Assembly: GCF_041146795.1 (NCBI RefSeq)
Contig: NC_135185.1
Coordinates: 24,436,529 to 24,500,528 of the forward strand
Source: Maylandia zebra
Taxonomy: Eukaryota > Chordata > Actinopteri > Cichliformes > Cichlidae
Length of the DNA: 64,000 nt
Reading direction: 5' to 3'
Below, in pieces: positions 53,480-64,000 of this stretch. Below the pieces are notes generated by a model, which ran no database searches, was not told the origin of the DNA, and saw nothing but the letters and a program-made list of their open reading frames with translations. Numbering within the stretch: the first letter of the stretch is position 1; every line of letters begins with the position of its first letter. Position numbers and translations under genes: made by a program.

Positions 53480-55869
53480 TTTGTTTTTTTTCTATTTTTT
53501 TAAAGGATGGATCTTAAGGATCTTTTAATTGTATTTCACAGTTGTTATAAGGCTGTCCCACAGCGGCTTCTCGCAAAGCAACATTTTCTTAGCACTATAG
53601 ACTCAGTGCATGCTGCACAAGCCCGAAACCAAACAGCAGAAAAGTGGAGATAGAGTCAATATTTGAGTATTTAGCAGCCAAACTTCTAATTTCTAAAATA
53701 TCCTAAAACTCAATTACAGGATACCCTAGCATAATTCGGATTGTGAATATACCAGCATAGGCTTTGCCAAATTAATTCTGAATAATATAAAATGTGAAGA
53801 TCTGACAAATGTCCCAAAAATTTGTGACACTTTGTATCGCAGCTCAACTGTTTCTATGACCATATGCTTAAAGAATGCTTTAGCCAGACAACCAGGAAAA
53901 CTAGGATTTATTCACAGATGTCACATTGACATCACAAGAGAAAAACACACAAGTACAGAGACAAAACAAAAACCTGATTGAAGTCCATTTCGATGCTTCT
54001 GGGTTCTGGTTTTGTGCATGCTGATTTACTAACATGTTTTTCACAGTAAAGTTGGAGTCAGGAGGCCATTATGTTGTCCGCTGGAACACGTGGCCCTTTT
54101 GGTAGTAGGTAAAAAAAGAGCACACGTCTTCTGTTTTTCCACAGACTGAAATACCTGAGAAGAACAATGTTCTGCTTTGCCAGATCTTTTCCTGCTCTGA
54201 CATGTCTACATGCCTACTGAATGGCTGAAAACTTGCAATGCTAAATAACTGTCACTGCATTGTGCAACTGTCTTCAAAGCAGAGAGACTAAAGCAAATCA
54301 AAACAGAAATAGCTAAGAAAAAGTAGTGTACTGGTTTTTGGTGAGTTATAGTTCTATTATATTTATTTTCAGTCATATACAGAATGTAAAAAGCAACAAA
54401 AATAGGAACAGGTATGTACATATTCTGATAATTATTGTGATAACCTGATAGGCATTACATAATGAGACAAACCATTATATCTAAATGAATACAGTTGCCT
54501 AAATAACCAAATAACACCAATAAATAGTTTGACTGAGTAAACATAATTAACTGATTTTAAATACTTATGTCTGCCCCAGGGCAGCTGTGGCTACAACTGT
54601 AGCTTGCCTCCACCAGTGTGTGAATGGGTGGATGACTGGGTGTGTAAAGCGCTTTGGGGTCCCTAGGTGGGACTAGTAAAAGCACTATAAAAATACAGGC
54701 CATGTGTAACATCAGCTCTGAGAGTGAAAATTACTGAACACCCAAAATGCATAATGCAACATCTGTGACAGTCCTGTCTTCAGCTGGACAGAGAGATGGA
54801 CTAGGCCACTTTCAGATAAACTGTCACACTGCACATCAGATTACATAACAAATACAATACCATACATTGTTTGCTAGATAGCACCATTTAAAAAATAAAG
54901 CCACTTGAGTATTTCATTAGAACATTTAACTGCACTGGAAAAATAGTCATGGGGCAGTTGTGCACTGTGGTGGGTGCTAAGTATTTTTTTTTATTTTGGG
55001 AAGGTCTAATGTTAGGTGAAGGCAAGAAAGCTACAGCAACATTTAGCCCCACCCACAGTATTTCCTCTTAGCTTAAAAGTTTAATGAGTTGACAGAATTA
55101 ACACCCAGAAGCAAGTAGCATCATGTACCGGTGAAATGAAAATTGTGAGGCAGGCTGTTTGGGAGTCTGCTAAAGTCGGTTACTTATAATGTGTTAACAA
55201 CATATGGAAACACATAAACTATCTGAGCATTGTCCACAGTTTCTTTAACAACATGAGTGAGGAAAAAAAGGTTTTCCTCCTAACAGTAAACAGTTTTTTC
55301 CAAGAATCTTCCAGGAAGGCGTAGCAGGCAAAGGAAATGGCATGAATAAAGCAGTACATTGGTCTAAATAAAAAGGGTCTGACATTGCTTGGATTGTTAT
55401 TTGATTTAGATAAAATGGACATGACCATATGTTGATAACCCGAAAGACAAAAGCCATAAGATATAAATATTTGGTTTACAATGAATAAATAAATACTGAC
55501 TAATATGTCAAAATATTTAAATTTAAAGACGTAAAAGACAAACAAAGTTAAACTGAGAAGTCTGTTGCTATAAATCCATATAACATGTCAAAGAAACAGA
55601 TGCTGTTTGTCCACAATGCAAGACAAAAATGTCATTATGCAGACTGTAAATGCATTTCAGTCTATTTCTCCTGCAGTGTCTGTCCATTACTTACATTATT
55701 TCCTCATGCACAGCAATAAACATCATCTGATAGTGCCGATTAGCCACATAACAGCATTATTATTGTGTTAAGTCTAATGACATAATAGTTTTAGAAACAT
55801 ATCCTTTTTTTTTTGGTCATTTTATACATAAGCAGCAAAAGAAAAGTAGATGCCATCAGTATGAGACAC
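53480..55869. other. Intergenic between two receptors, one SINE/LINE-like repeat
   Basis: 54585-54710 has GCTTGCCTCCACCAGTGTGTG and AAGCGCTTTGGGGTCCCTAG, the end of a repeat very common in fish. The rest shows no coding signal. Confidence 0.5.
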
Positions 55870-55872
55870 ATT

Positions 55873-56943
55873 TTATTCTTTGGCATTAACAATGACCACA
55901 GGTTTAATTTGCTCTGTTCTGTTGATGTAAGTGGACACAGCAGAGAGTTGATATGTGGTCATGTCTGATCCTCTGCGTTGATATCTAGTCTTTCTGTAGA
56001 TGGCGCTAACCTTCTTTCTAAAGTACTGCCCTGAGAAGACATACAACAAAGGGTTTAAGACACTGTTGAGAAAGGCTAGATATGCTGAGAGCTGCCTTCC
56101 TATATCCAGAGAGTCAGACCACAGCTTCTCATCCAGCACATTGACATCACAGAGAATGTCAAGAAAGGTAATTACCTGGAAGGGACCCCAGCATAGTAAA
56201 AACACCAGTGTAACAGCATACACTAACACAGTGGCCTTTTTATCACTGGTGTGATGAAAACCAACACTTTCCCTCCTCTCAGATAAAACCTTGATTATAT
56301 TTCCACTGCTGAAAACAATGACCAAAACAGGAAGAACAAAGCCCACCACATTTATCACAATCTGATGGGCCAGCTTCCAATAGCTGTCATGGGTGTAATC
56401 CAGAACGCAGGATGTGGTCTCATAGTCCTCAAAGAACTTCACCTTTCTGTGAGCTATTGTCGGTGTGCTCAGTAAGACCCCTAATATCCACAGGATGAAG
56501 CAGATCACCTTGGCGTAGAGCGTCCGTCTCAGCCAGCTGGCCTTCATGGGCTTCACAAATGCTATATAGCGATCGATGCTAATCATGACCAGAGTGAAGA
56601 TGCTGGTGTAGAAATTGATGATGATTAGGGCGTTGACGATTTTGCACAAGGCCTCTCCATATGGCCAGTTGAACTCATTGAGGATATTCATTGCCCAGAA
56701 AGGAAGGCTACACAGTAGAATAAAGTCAGCCAGCGCCATGTTGCTCAGATAGATCTCTGCTACAGTCAGTCGATCTTTGTGGGCAAAAAACACCACCAGC
56801 ACAAAGCTGTTAAAGAGTAGACCTGCCAGGGATATGGTGAAGATGTATGGGGGGATGATGGTGTGGATAAGCTCCCATTCTGCAGTGACTGGAGACAAGC
56901 TGCTATTTTCAGTCAACACTGTCGGCACAGTTGTGAGTTCCAT
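55873..56943 (-). CDS. bdkrb1: Bradykinin receptor B1
   Basis: 356-aa class A GPCR. The ATG at 56941-56943 is chosen because it lies eight bases below a clean splice acceptor (CTACTCAG, exon from 56951); reading further upstream would use GTG and intron sequence. NxS sites in the N terminus; TM2 Asp; FNWPYGEALC at the TM3 entry and SIF in TM3 as in mammalian B1; DRY; a long ECL2 with Cys; CWGPF; NPLLY; and a C tail with a KKVSAIYRK basic stretch. Both acidic ligand-contact positions are Asp. It should bind kinins (in mammals des-Arg kinins) and signal through Gq/Gi. Downstream of bdkrb2 on the same strand, as in human. The stop codon overlaps an AATAAA (55872-55877). Confidence 0.93.
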   Translation of the reverse strand: MELTTVPTVLTENSSLSPVTAEWELIHTIIPPYIFTISLAGLLFNSFVLVVFFAHKDRLTVAEIYLSNMALADFILLCSLPFWAMNILNEFNWPYGEALCKIVNALIIINFYTSIFTLVMISIDRYIAFVKPMKASWLRRTLYAKVICFILWILGVLLSTPTIAHRKVKFFEDYETTSCVLDYTHDSYWKLAHQIVINVVGFVLPVLVIVFSSGNIIKVLSERRESVGFHHTSDKKATVLVYAVTLVFLLCWGPFQVITFLDILCDVNVLDEKLWSDSLDIGRQLSAYLAFLNSVLNPLLYVFSGQYFRKKVSAIYRKTRYQRRGSDMTTYQLSAVSTYINRTEQIKPVVIVNAKE

Positions 56944-57394
56944 TGGCTCCACTGAGTAGGAAAAAATAAATATTCATAAACCTTCAGTACAATGTTATCA
57001 TTAAAGATTAAAGCTAACCATTTAAAATCCATCATTAAAGAAATGTGCTACGTAGGAATTCAAATTTGAAGCTAAACAAGGAACTGAACATAAAACAGCT
57101 TATATAAACAATCAATGGGTGGCTAATTTTATGACTTTCTTTTATCCAGTTAAGAAAGTTCAGCTCTGGGGAGGAAGCAAACAGCCCCAGAAAAGGAAGA
57201 TGATTATTTTTCTGTGTTAAAAAACACTCAAGAGCCAAGAAAAAAAAATCACAGGTAGATCTTCTGTGTTGTGTATTGCATCTTTTCTTCTAATTTAATC
57301 AGTGGATGACTACTTTGAAAAGACTGATTGCCACATTTTATTTTGTTTTTCTTTTAAGCATCAAATACTGAAAAGGAATTAAAAAAGTTCTTAC

Positions 57395-57530
57395 CGTATG
57401 TTTCACCAAAATGTTACTCCGATGGTCAAAGTTGTAATAACAGATAACACGTCTGAGATGGGCTTAACTGTGCTCACGGGCTCCTGGTAAAGTACACAAC
57501 GAGGCTGCTATGGGCGTTTTGTATATAGTT
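57395..57530 (-). promoter_or_regulatory. bdkrb1 5' untranslated exon and TATA promoter
   Basis: On the minus strand, TATATAC (57527-57521), an exon of about 100 bases from about 57495, and the junction CATACG with donor GTAAGAAC (57394 down). It pairs with the acceptor at 56952, giving an intron of about 440 bases. Confidence 0.6.
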
Positions 57531-60500
57531 GCATTCTTCCACACCACTAGTTGAATATATCAAGTTGTTTATCAAAGAGTCAAAATTTGGACGGTGCTCA
57601 TTTATGAGCAGCAGCTAAAACTGCAGTGGAGTACGGTGGCGTAATGTAGCATGTCTTGGAGAGAAAATGCAGACTTTGGACATTCCAGTTCATAGTGTGT
57701 GAAAATACTACTATTATTATCACAGATAGTTAGAAACTAATGACATATACCAAAGAAAGCAGGGTTTTATTTAAACTTTAACAATTATTTATGTCATGAT
57801 ACTGTTGGATTTGGACCAAAATGCTGAACACAAAAGACAGAAATAAATAAGAAAAAACTGCTTTAATCCTGCACTCACACTATAATACAAAACAAAGGAG
57901 GCCCACACCTAGAGAAACAGTGCAGGACCAGTCTTAATGTTATTTATCAATAATTTTCATCACAGTTTTTACCAAAGAACATTTTTTGTCTGATGAAAAC
58001 AAGACAATAACTAAATAAAAATAATGCATGGGGATTAAAACTGTCATAAATATGTTCTGGAGAGACGAGATCCAATCAGAACTAATTAAGTAGTGGGGAA
58101 AGGGGGGGCAAGATGGTGAGTGATCCAATCAGAAGTAATCTCCTTGGGCAATAAGGTTAGATGCACACGCTTGATCTGCCACCTGGAACTATGGTAGGTG
58201 GGGTTTAGTTAGCTCCCATGCTCTCTATTTCTCATGAAAACACTACAAATTATCAACACTGGGGAGGAAGGCAACAGTAGACATAGAGACACATTTTGCA
58301 TTTGATATCAAGGAAAATGAGACACTTTTAAAATCATGTAGAGCAGCTCTCACCAGTAACAGCACAACCAACTTTTACACTTAATTGTTTAGTCAACCGA
58401 ACCAACTTTAGTTATGCTATAAACAGGAAACAGGAATGCAGATTTGACACAGAGAACACAGGAGGGCAGCAAAAACAAACTCAGGGAATTAGCTTTGGTT
58501 GTAAATGACAAAAAGGAGACGGACTGAGAATAAAATCATGAAGAGAAATAAGCTAGCATATAAAGCTCAAAATGGCCAGAATTAAGAACAAACTAAGCAG
58601 AAAGATACAAATGTGAAAATCTAAACTATAACTAAAAAAACAAAAAACAAAAACAGGCTGAAGGTAATAAACACTAACAGACTAACCCAAAAAAGCACAA
58701 AAAACTCAGTAGATACACAACGTTTACCTAACATCTTTCGTCATGGTCTATGGAAAAATGTACTTGTGGAAAAGGGTCGAGCCACTCCTTGTAATTTTCC
58801 ATCTTCTAGGAAAATTGGAAGTGCACTGATTCACTGTGCAAGCATTAATCAAATAACAGTATTTAAATAAAAAGCTTTGTTGTACAATTGTAATGAACTT
58901 GAATGTCTTTTATTTGGTATGACCACTTATAATCTTTAACACAGCCTGAAATCTTTCAGACGAGCTTACTTGTAATTTCTTTAACTAGTCTGCAGGAATA
59001 GTTCTCTAGTCTTGTTGAAAGACACTCAACGCTCTTCTTGGGATGTTAATTTTTCTGTTGTTTGTCAGCATGATCCCACACTGCTTCAGTTCAGTTATTG
59101 TGTAATCAGCTGTACCTCACTGGGTACCCTAGTCTACTCTATTCCCTGCACTATGTGGTTCCTGTCATATTTCAAAGCAAAATGACCAGGTGTACATCAG
59201 AAGTTAGTGAGGGTTATCTGTCTATATGGCTTCCCAAGGCTGCTATTGGATAAAGAAAACTATTCAACAAGAAATAGGAGAGACAGGAAAGAGAGGGGGC
59301 AAGACATGCAGCCAAGGGCCGGCCATACGGCATATGGCCGTCTGCTCACCCACTAAGCTAAACAGGTGCCAATCCACATATTTATTGATAAATATTGAGG
59401 TGTCATATCTCTTCATAAATGATACAGGGGAGGTCAGAGATTTTTTTTTTTTTAATTCCAAGAAAGTCTTGCTCCTTGGAAGCAAAATATAAAGAAATGA
59501 CAGAGTATCTCAAAGCTTATGAACAGTCCTGTAAAGATATGACTGATTCAGGAAATTACAGCATTACTCCCTGTCTGGACCTCTCTGTTTGCTATGATGT
59601 TGAGATATCATTAATAAAACCTTTAGTTTTTTTTTCATCTTTTTTCATTTGTGATTGTATTAACTGTATAAACAGTGAAATCTTTAGACCGGTAATGATT
59701 TCCATATGCTATAAAAACAGATTTATCAGTTTTATCCTCAGCTTGTACATCATCCAGTTCTGATATGTTCTAAATTTAAAGTAATGACAACAATAACAAA
59801 TATTAAACCAACTTCAAATCACACTGGAGTTAATGTAAACTATAATCAGTACTTGGAAGACTTAGATGAAGGGTTATCTAATAATCAGTATGTCCGAGAT
59901 TGTGTAATCCCTTTTATGGTAAAAATGACAGCAGCATACCAAAATGAAGATGAAGATCAGCTCTTTGCCAAACATTCCTTGCTTAGTCAGTTTTATATAT
60001 CTGTCCTACATTTGTGACTTTGATTACTTGTAAATGCCAAATTTAACACATGGGACCATTCAAAAAAGCAAAGCCCAGTGTTTTTATAGACAAAATGGAT
60101 AAACACCAGTTTGCTTCCAGAATTAGGCTTTTTTTTTTTTTTTTTTTTTTTTAATCTAGCCACCCTGCCTCTCTTTAAACAATACAGAATTATGGCAAAC
60201 ATTAGTCAACTGTTTCCCTCAGTTTCAACATTTTAGAAATTAGTGATATTTGGTTTCCCACTATTTAGAAATAGTGGGAAAGATTTCGTCTGTCTCTGCA
60301 CAACAATTATTAAACTTCTCATCATCTCTAACATCCTCTGTTAAAGTTGTTTTTACTTGTTTGTTCAGTTTAGAATGTTAAAACATATATAAAATATTGT
60401 AGTTTGGAGTTGTCACAGGGAGGGTGTATACTTTGGAAATAATATAGATGCAACCATTACCATGTCACAGCCTTTCCTGTAATTCATGCTTCTCACTGGG

Positions 60501-60660
60501 GTAACTTTTGGTTTATTTAGTTCCTGAGAGAAAAAGTTCAGCCAGTTGCCCCCATATCACATTCTCTTACAAGGTGTCAGCACTCTTTATAACCTCAAAA
60601 GTTATCTTCTGCTTTAATCAAGGGTTTGACCAATAAAAACGTAAAGATGACTGATTCAGT
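57531..60660. other. Intergenic between bdkrb1 and bdkrb2
   Basis: No gene is supported. 59270-59365 resembles a common fish repeat ending in CCACTAAGCTAAA. 58400-58740 is A-rich. A T-run lies at 60129-60152. A 77-codon frame at 59784-60017 has no recognisable motif. Confidence 0.4.
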
Positions 60661-60676
60661 GCAGTTCAAGAACAAC

Positions 60677-60682
60677 TTTATT
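60677..60682 (-). promoter_or_regulatory. Candidate bdkrb2 poly(A) signal
   Basis: AATAAA on the minus strand 540 bases after the bdkrb2 stop, followed by a T/G-containing stretch. Confidence 0.35.
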
Positions 60683-61220
60683 AAAGTTTTACTAAGCTGG
60701 TTACAGTTCAAAAAAGGTTCCTAAATTACAGGTTGCACATCGGTCCTCCCAAGAATAAGAACCAAACTAAGCTTGTAGTAGGGGTACATGCCAGAAGGAC
60801 TTGTTTTAGCTTGCTGCTAAGAGAAATTCCTACTGTCTAGAAACAAGTGGTTGTGGACAAACATGCCAAGAATGTGAAAAGATCCGTTTTCGACATGCTT
60901 GAATTTGTTTTACAGATGTTGTCATAGAGATTTATTTTTTGCTTTTAGCATGCAAAGGATTACCGTAACACAAGTAACTTTTAACCTTTTGAGTTTACCG
61001 TCATTTGTGTGGGTGTAAGACACACAAGAGAAGCTTTAATTGATTGGAAAATGAAACACTAATTTAAAAACAAAAATTAAAAAGTAAAGCTAAGCTTCAA
61101 AGGCCAGGGCAGGCCCTCTTATTAGACCCTAATCCAACAACATAAAATATATTAATACATGAAATTCAATTCAGACACAAATATTTTTAAAAAGAGTTTA
61201 CTCTTTATATGTAAATTCAT

Positions 61221-62249
61221 TTAGATTTTTGTGCTCTCTGTTTGTTTACTTGAGATGAGATTGGCATTACCATGACCAGATGCCTCACACTGGTCTTTCC
61301 TCCTGCATTGAAGGGGTTTAAACACTTCCCTTGCCCGCTCCCTAAAGTTCTTCCCAACAATCACATACAAGAAAGGATTCAATGCACTGTTGCTGTAGCC
61401 AAGGTACGTAGCTAGCTGGTTGCCAATGTCCAGCACGTATGCCCACGTGCATCCAGAGATGACCTCATAGTGATCCAAGGTGTCAAAGAAGATCAGAATC
61501 TGGTAAGGCAGCCAGCAGAGAATGAACACAGCCAAAACAATAAGCACAAGGTATGCTGCCTTCCTCTCCGCACTCCCGCTGTTGCTTCTTCTCATCTTCT
61601 GTCTCTTTAGAATGACTTTAATAATGTGGTAACTACAGAACAATGCAATTGGGACAGGAATGAGAAAGCAGACTATGTTCACAGTTATGTTGTACCGCAA
61701 TCGCCACCCTTCATGGGGGTAGTCTAGGTAGCATGCATCAATGCCCAGATGGGGGAAGAACTGCACAGAGCGGAAAAGAACAGCAGGAAAACTGAGGAAG
61801 ATACCAACAATCCAAATGGTTACACAAATTCCATGTGCCCAGAAAGCCTGCCTCTGCCTTCCTTGGGACAATGGTTTAGTGAGAGCCATATATCTGTCCA
61901 TACTCACAACAGTAAGGAACAACACACTACAATAATAATTCATCCCAATGACAATATTGACAAGCTGGCACATGAACTCCCCAAATCTCCAGTGGAACTT
62001 GTTGATTATAGTTGATACCCAGAACGGCAGACAGGAAACCATGAGGAGATCAGCTGCTGCCAGATTGCTCAGGTAAATGTCAGCAACAGAACTTCTGCGC
62101 TTCTGAAGACAGAGGACGCAAAGCACGAAGGAGTTGCCGATTACTCCCAGAAGACAGATGATCGACATATAGGCAGGCTGCATGGTGTAAACCCACTCCC
62201 ATGCATCCGTGTGGTTGCAGACAAACTCAGCTGTTGTGTTGTTCTCCAT
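61221..62249 (-). CDS. bdkrb2: Bradykinin receptor B2
   Basis: 342 aa from the ATG at 62247-62249. The frame stays open upstream, but only through a TTG and a likely splice acceptor (CATCCAACAG, ending at 62288). The native protein may therefore begin in an upstream exon, as in human BDKRB2, whose first coding residues are in a separate exon. Features: three N-terminal NxT/NxS-type sites; LAAADLL in TM2; MDRY in TM3; ECL2 Cys; a long ICL3 rich in Arg/Lys; CWLPYQ in TM6; TM6 and TM7-entry Asp residues (FFDTL, LDIGNQ); NPFLY; and a Cys-containing C tail (QCRRKDQC) suited to palmitoylation as in B2. It should be the constitutive kinin receptor coupling to Gq. It is the most upstream member of the array. 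Confidence 0.93.
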   Translation of the reverse strand: MENNTTAEFVCNHTDAWEWVYTMQPAYMSIICLLGVIGNSFVLCVLCLQKRRSSVADIYLSNLAAADLLMVSCLPFWVSTIINKFHWRFGEFMCQLVNIVIGMNYYCSVLFLTVVSMDRYMALTKPLSQGRQRQAFWAHGICVTIWIVGIFLSFPAVLFRSVQFFPHLGIDACYLDYPHEGWRLRYNITVNIVCFLIPVPIALFCSYHIIKVILKRQKMRRSNSGSAERKAAYLVLIVLAVFILCWLPYQILIFFDTLDHYEVISGCTWAYVLDIGNQLATYLGYSNSALNPFLYVIVGKNFRERAREVFKPLQCRRKDQCEASGHGNANLISSKQTESTKI

Positions 62250-62319
62250 AAGTAACTCAGCTGGAGGGTCTGAGCCAACTGGTAAAGCTGTTGGATGGTG
62301 ACAGTGATTCAAAAAGTAG

Positions 62320-63160
62320 AAAACAAAAAAAGCATGTTCACAACAAATATATACTCTAGTCTAACCTTTTAGTGTATCAGCGGCGGTTTGATGCATGTAT
62401 CATTACCTTTGTCCCATGATTTCAGTTCTTAGGGAGAGGGGATAATTGATTTAATGGAGTGTGGCTAATGGATGCTTTATCAGCCAAAACACACACTACA
62501 CACATGCCATCTTCAAAGTAGACCGTCTTAGCAACCAATTCAGTAATGAGCATTTCTAGTGTTGCAAAAGGAAGGCCACAAAAATATGTTGCATGTTAAA
62601 AGTACAGTCAGTCATTTTTGTGGGATTATTTAGTAAAATAAAAAGAATATTGTATAAATATACAATGATTAGTGTGTAATTACATCCAACACCAAACTGA
62701 AACATTCTCTTGTACTAAGTAATCATCAATTAAGAATAAAAGCCAAAGCCACTTGCATCTTAATGAAATGTCATCCACTTCACCTTGAGCCTTATCTCCT
62801 GAACTGAAGTTAGAGCTACAACACTTAAAAAACACACATAATATTTATTTATTCCCAATATTTTCACAGTTAATTATTGTCAGCAGATTAGATGTCTCCA
62901 TATAGGTGACAACGTGCTGACCAGCGCAGTCACTGGTTATAAGCTAACATTATGTCAGTTAATGTTAGGCTTGAGCGTCCTAAAAATCATACTTTACTTC
63001 TGCTAAATAGCTTGACTATATTTTACATCATATGAGAGTTTATTAACTAAGTATCAAAGTCCAACAATGTTATATCCAGTTTAATGAAAGTTTCACTTAT
63101 GCCATCTAAAAGCAGTTAGCCATGGCTAACAGAGGCTAACAGCAGCCAACAGTAATGTCC
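62320..63160. other. Intergenic upstream of bdkrb2
   Basis: Expected to hold the bdkrb2 5' exon and promoter, but I cannot place the donor with confidence. No repeat recognised. Confidence 0.35.
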
Positions 63161-64000
63161 TTTTTTTTTTTTTTTTTTTTTTTGCCTGTCCCGTTTGGCT
63201 CTTTTGCCATCAGAATTGTTGTCTAAAGGCAAACAAAGATGCCCAACGGATTTACTTTACCAAATTGACCATCCCAGCCTTGCCGTAATGGTCCATTTGA
63301 TTCACCTTTTATTGTTGATTTTATTTTCACTTACTGAATACGGGACAGACTTGACTGGGGGAAAGAAGGGGAGAAAGAAAGAGGGAAAGAGAAACAGCTG
63401 AGAAGAGGGACGGGGGAGAAGGGCAAAAGACAAAAACCAACAGAACGGGCAGAGAAAAAAAAATGCATATATCAATCACCTGGATCATCTGCTGAGAAAG
63501 AAAAAAGAAAAAAAGCAGAAGAGAACAAGAGTAATAGAATAAACAACATCACAATGATATATGGGAATATGACAGTAAATACTAAATATTAAACATTATT
63601 GTGCAGCACATAAGATCAACAGAACACAGTGTGCTTTGAGGTAGGAGCCAAAAAGGGTGTAGTTTGTGGGTGTGATCACCCGTGTGTACACCTGTGAGCA
63701 TGGACGCGCTTGTTTTTTTTTTGTTTTTTTTAAAAGGTTCCTTCATGTAATAATCTGCTAGAGGGTGTGGGGGGGCCACAGCCCCATCCTCCAGGGCATG
63801 AAGCAGGTATGGAGGAGATCAAAACTCCAGACATCCAGAGGCCCCCAGAACACAAGAGACCAAGGAAGACCAACAGAGGGGCAGCCGCGCCACTGTCCCA
63901 GAAAGAGCTGAGGAGAGTCCCAGATGAGGGCTCACTCAGCAGCCGCGGAGCAGAAGCCAGGGGGAGTTGCAGTGACGCGCCCATGAGCTTCGCCGGCAGC
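63161..64000 (-). mobile_element. Poly(A) retroelement copy, runs off the window
   Basis: A T-run at 63161-63183 (the poly(A) on the minus strand) is followed by the family 3' end (GCCTGTCCCGTTTGGCTC, GCCATCAGAATTGTTGTC on plus). The element continues through the CCTCCAGACATCCAGAGGC-type region (about 63825-63845) to GC-rich 5' DNA at the window edge. It matches 8490-9368 in reverse. Confidence 0.85.

Noticed and set aside
56944-56952. bdkrb1 start at 56952
   Set aside because: That codon is GTG and straddles the acceptor junction; the ATG at 56943 is the first in the exon.
59784-60017. 77-codon ORF between bdkrb1 and bdkrb2
   Set aside because: Has an ATG but no recognisable motif, splice context or repeat in the window; not enough to call a gene.
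43349-62249. Chemokine or angiotensin receptor identity for the array
   Set aside because: The VAEIYLSNLA stretch, FNWP/FDWPF before the TM3 Cys, the ILDxL and LDIxxQ motifs and the B2-B1 order fit bradykinin receptors better.
62250-62312. A longer bdkrb2 N terminus starting at 62312
   Set aside because: The first codon there is TTG and a probable splice acceptor lies inside the stretch, so I used the ATG at 62247-62249 and flagged a possible upstream coding exon.

Overview
The window looks like teleost nuclear DNA, probably a percomorph and possibly a cichlid. It has vertebrate-type spliced receptor genes, low gene density, and many typical fish transposons: Rex1/L2-like LINEs, a sushi-type Ty3/gypsy element, a Penelope element, Tc1 and hAT elements, and solo LTRs. 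I see no bacterial operon, CRISPR array, rRNA or tRNA gene.

The organising feature is a head-to-tail family of bradykinin-receptor-type class A GPCRs, all on the minus strand. From upstream to downstream they are bdkrb2 (61.2-62.2 kb), bdkrb1 (55.9-56.9 kb), an intact bradykinin-receptor-like gene (50.7-51.7 kb), a second (43.3-44.3 kb), and a third full-length ORF (2.66-3.58 kb) that has lost several activation-switch residues. The B2-then-B1 order on one strand matches the human BDKRB2-BDKRB1 locus. Between the second and third intact-ORF copies the array is in ruins. Five receptor pseudogene fragments lie near 6.2-6.6, 7.2-7.8, 11.1-11.3, 13.55-15.3 and 18.8-19.15 kb, with several copies of the gene's 3' flank. 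Two copies of the upstream 5'-exon/promoter block (28.3 and 39.1 kb) have no coding exon below them. The ancestral duplicated unit seems to have been a 5' untranslated exon/promoter, an intron of about 0.8-1.1 kb, a single coding exon, and a 3' flank.

Transposons fill the gaps and dissect the dead copies. At 0-1.5 kb are two LINE fragments. At 8.07-9.47 kb a poly(A)-tailed retroelement is flanked by 101-bp direct repeats. At 11.48-13.30 kb is a hAT-type non-autonomous element with a perfect 8-bp target duplication. At 13.78-15.24 kb a LINE is inserted inside a receptor pseudogene. At 20.83-26.72 kb is a complete sushi-type LTR retrotransposon on the minus strand, with LTRs that look identical, a 5-bp target duplication, gag, a -1 frameshift site, pol, a chromodomain and a plausible self-priming site. 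At 28.59-29.97 kb is an internally deleted Penelope element (RT plus GIY-YIG) with a 15-bp target duplication. At 33.2-35.4 kb are two more poly(A) elements. At 40.15-41.72 kb is a Tc1-like element, at 41.77-42.38 kb a solo LTR, and at 44.45-45.96 kb a DNA transposon with a small candidate gene.

Functionally, the intact receptors should be kinin-peptide receptors coupled through G proteins. The duplicated copies are candidates for new ligand specificity or decay. The transposon genes work only for their own mobility.
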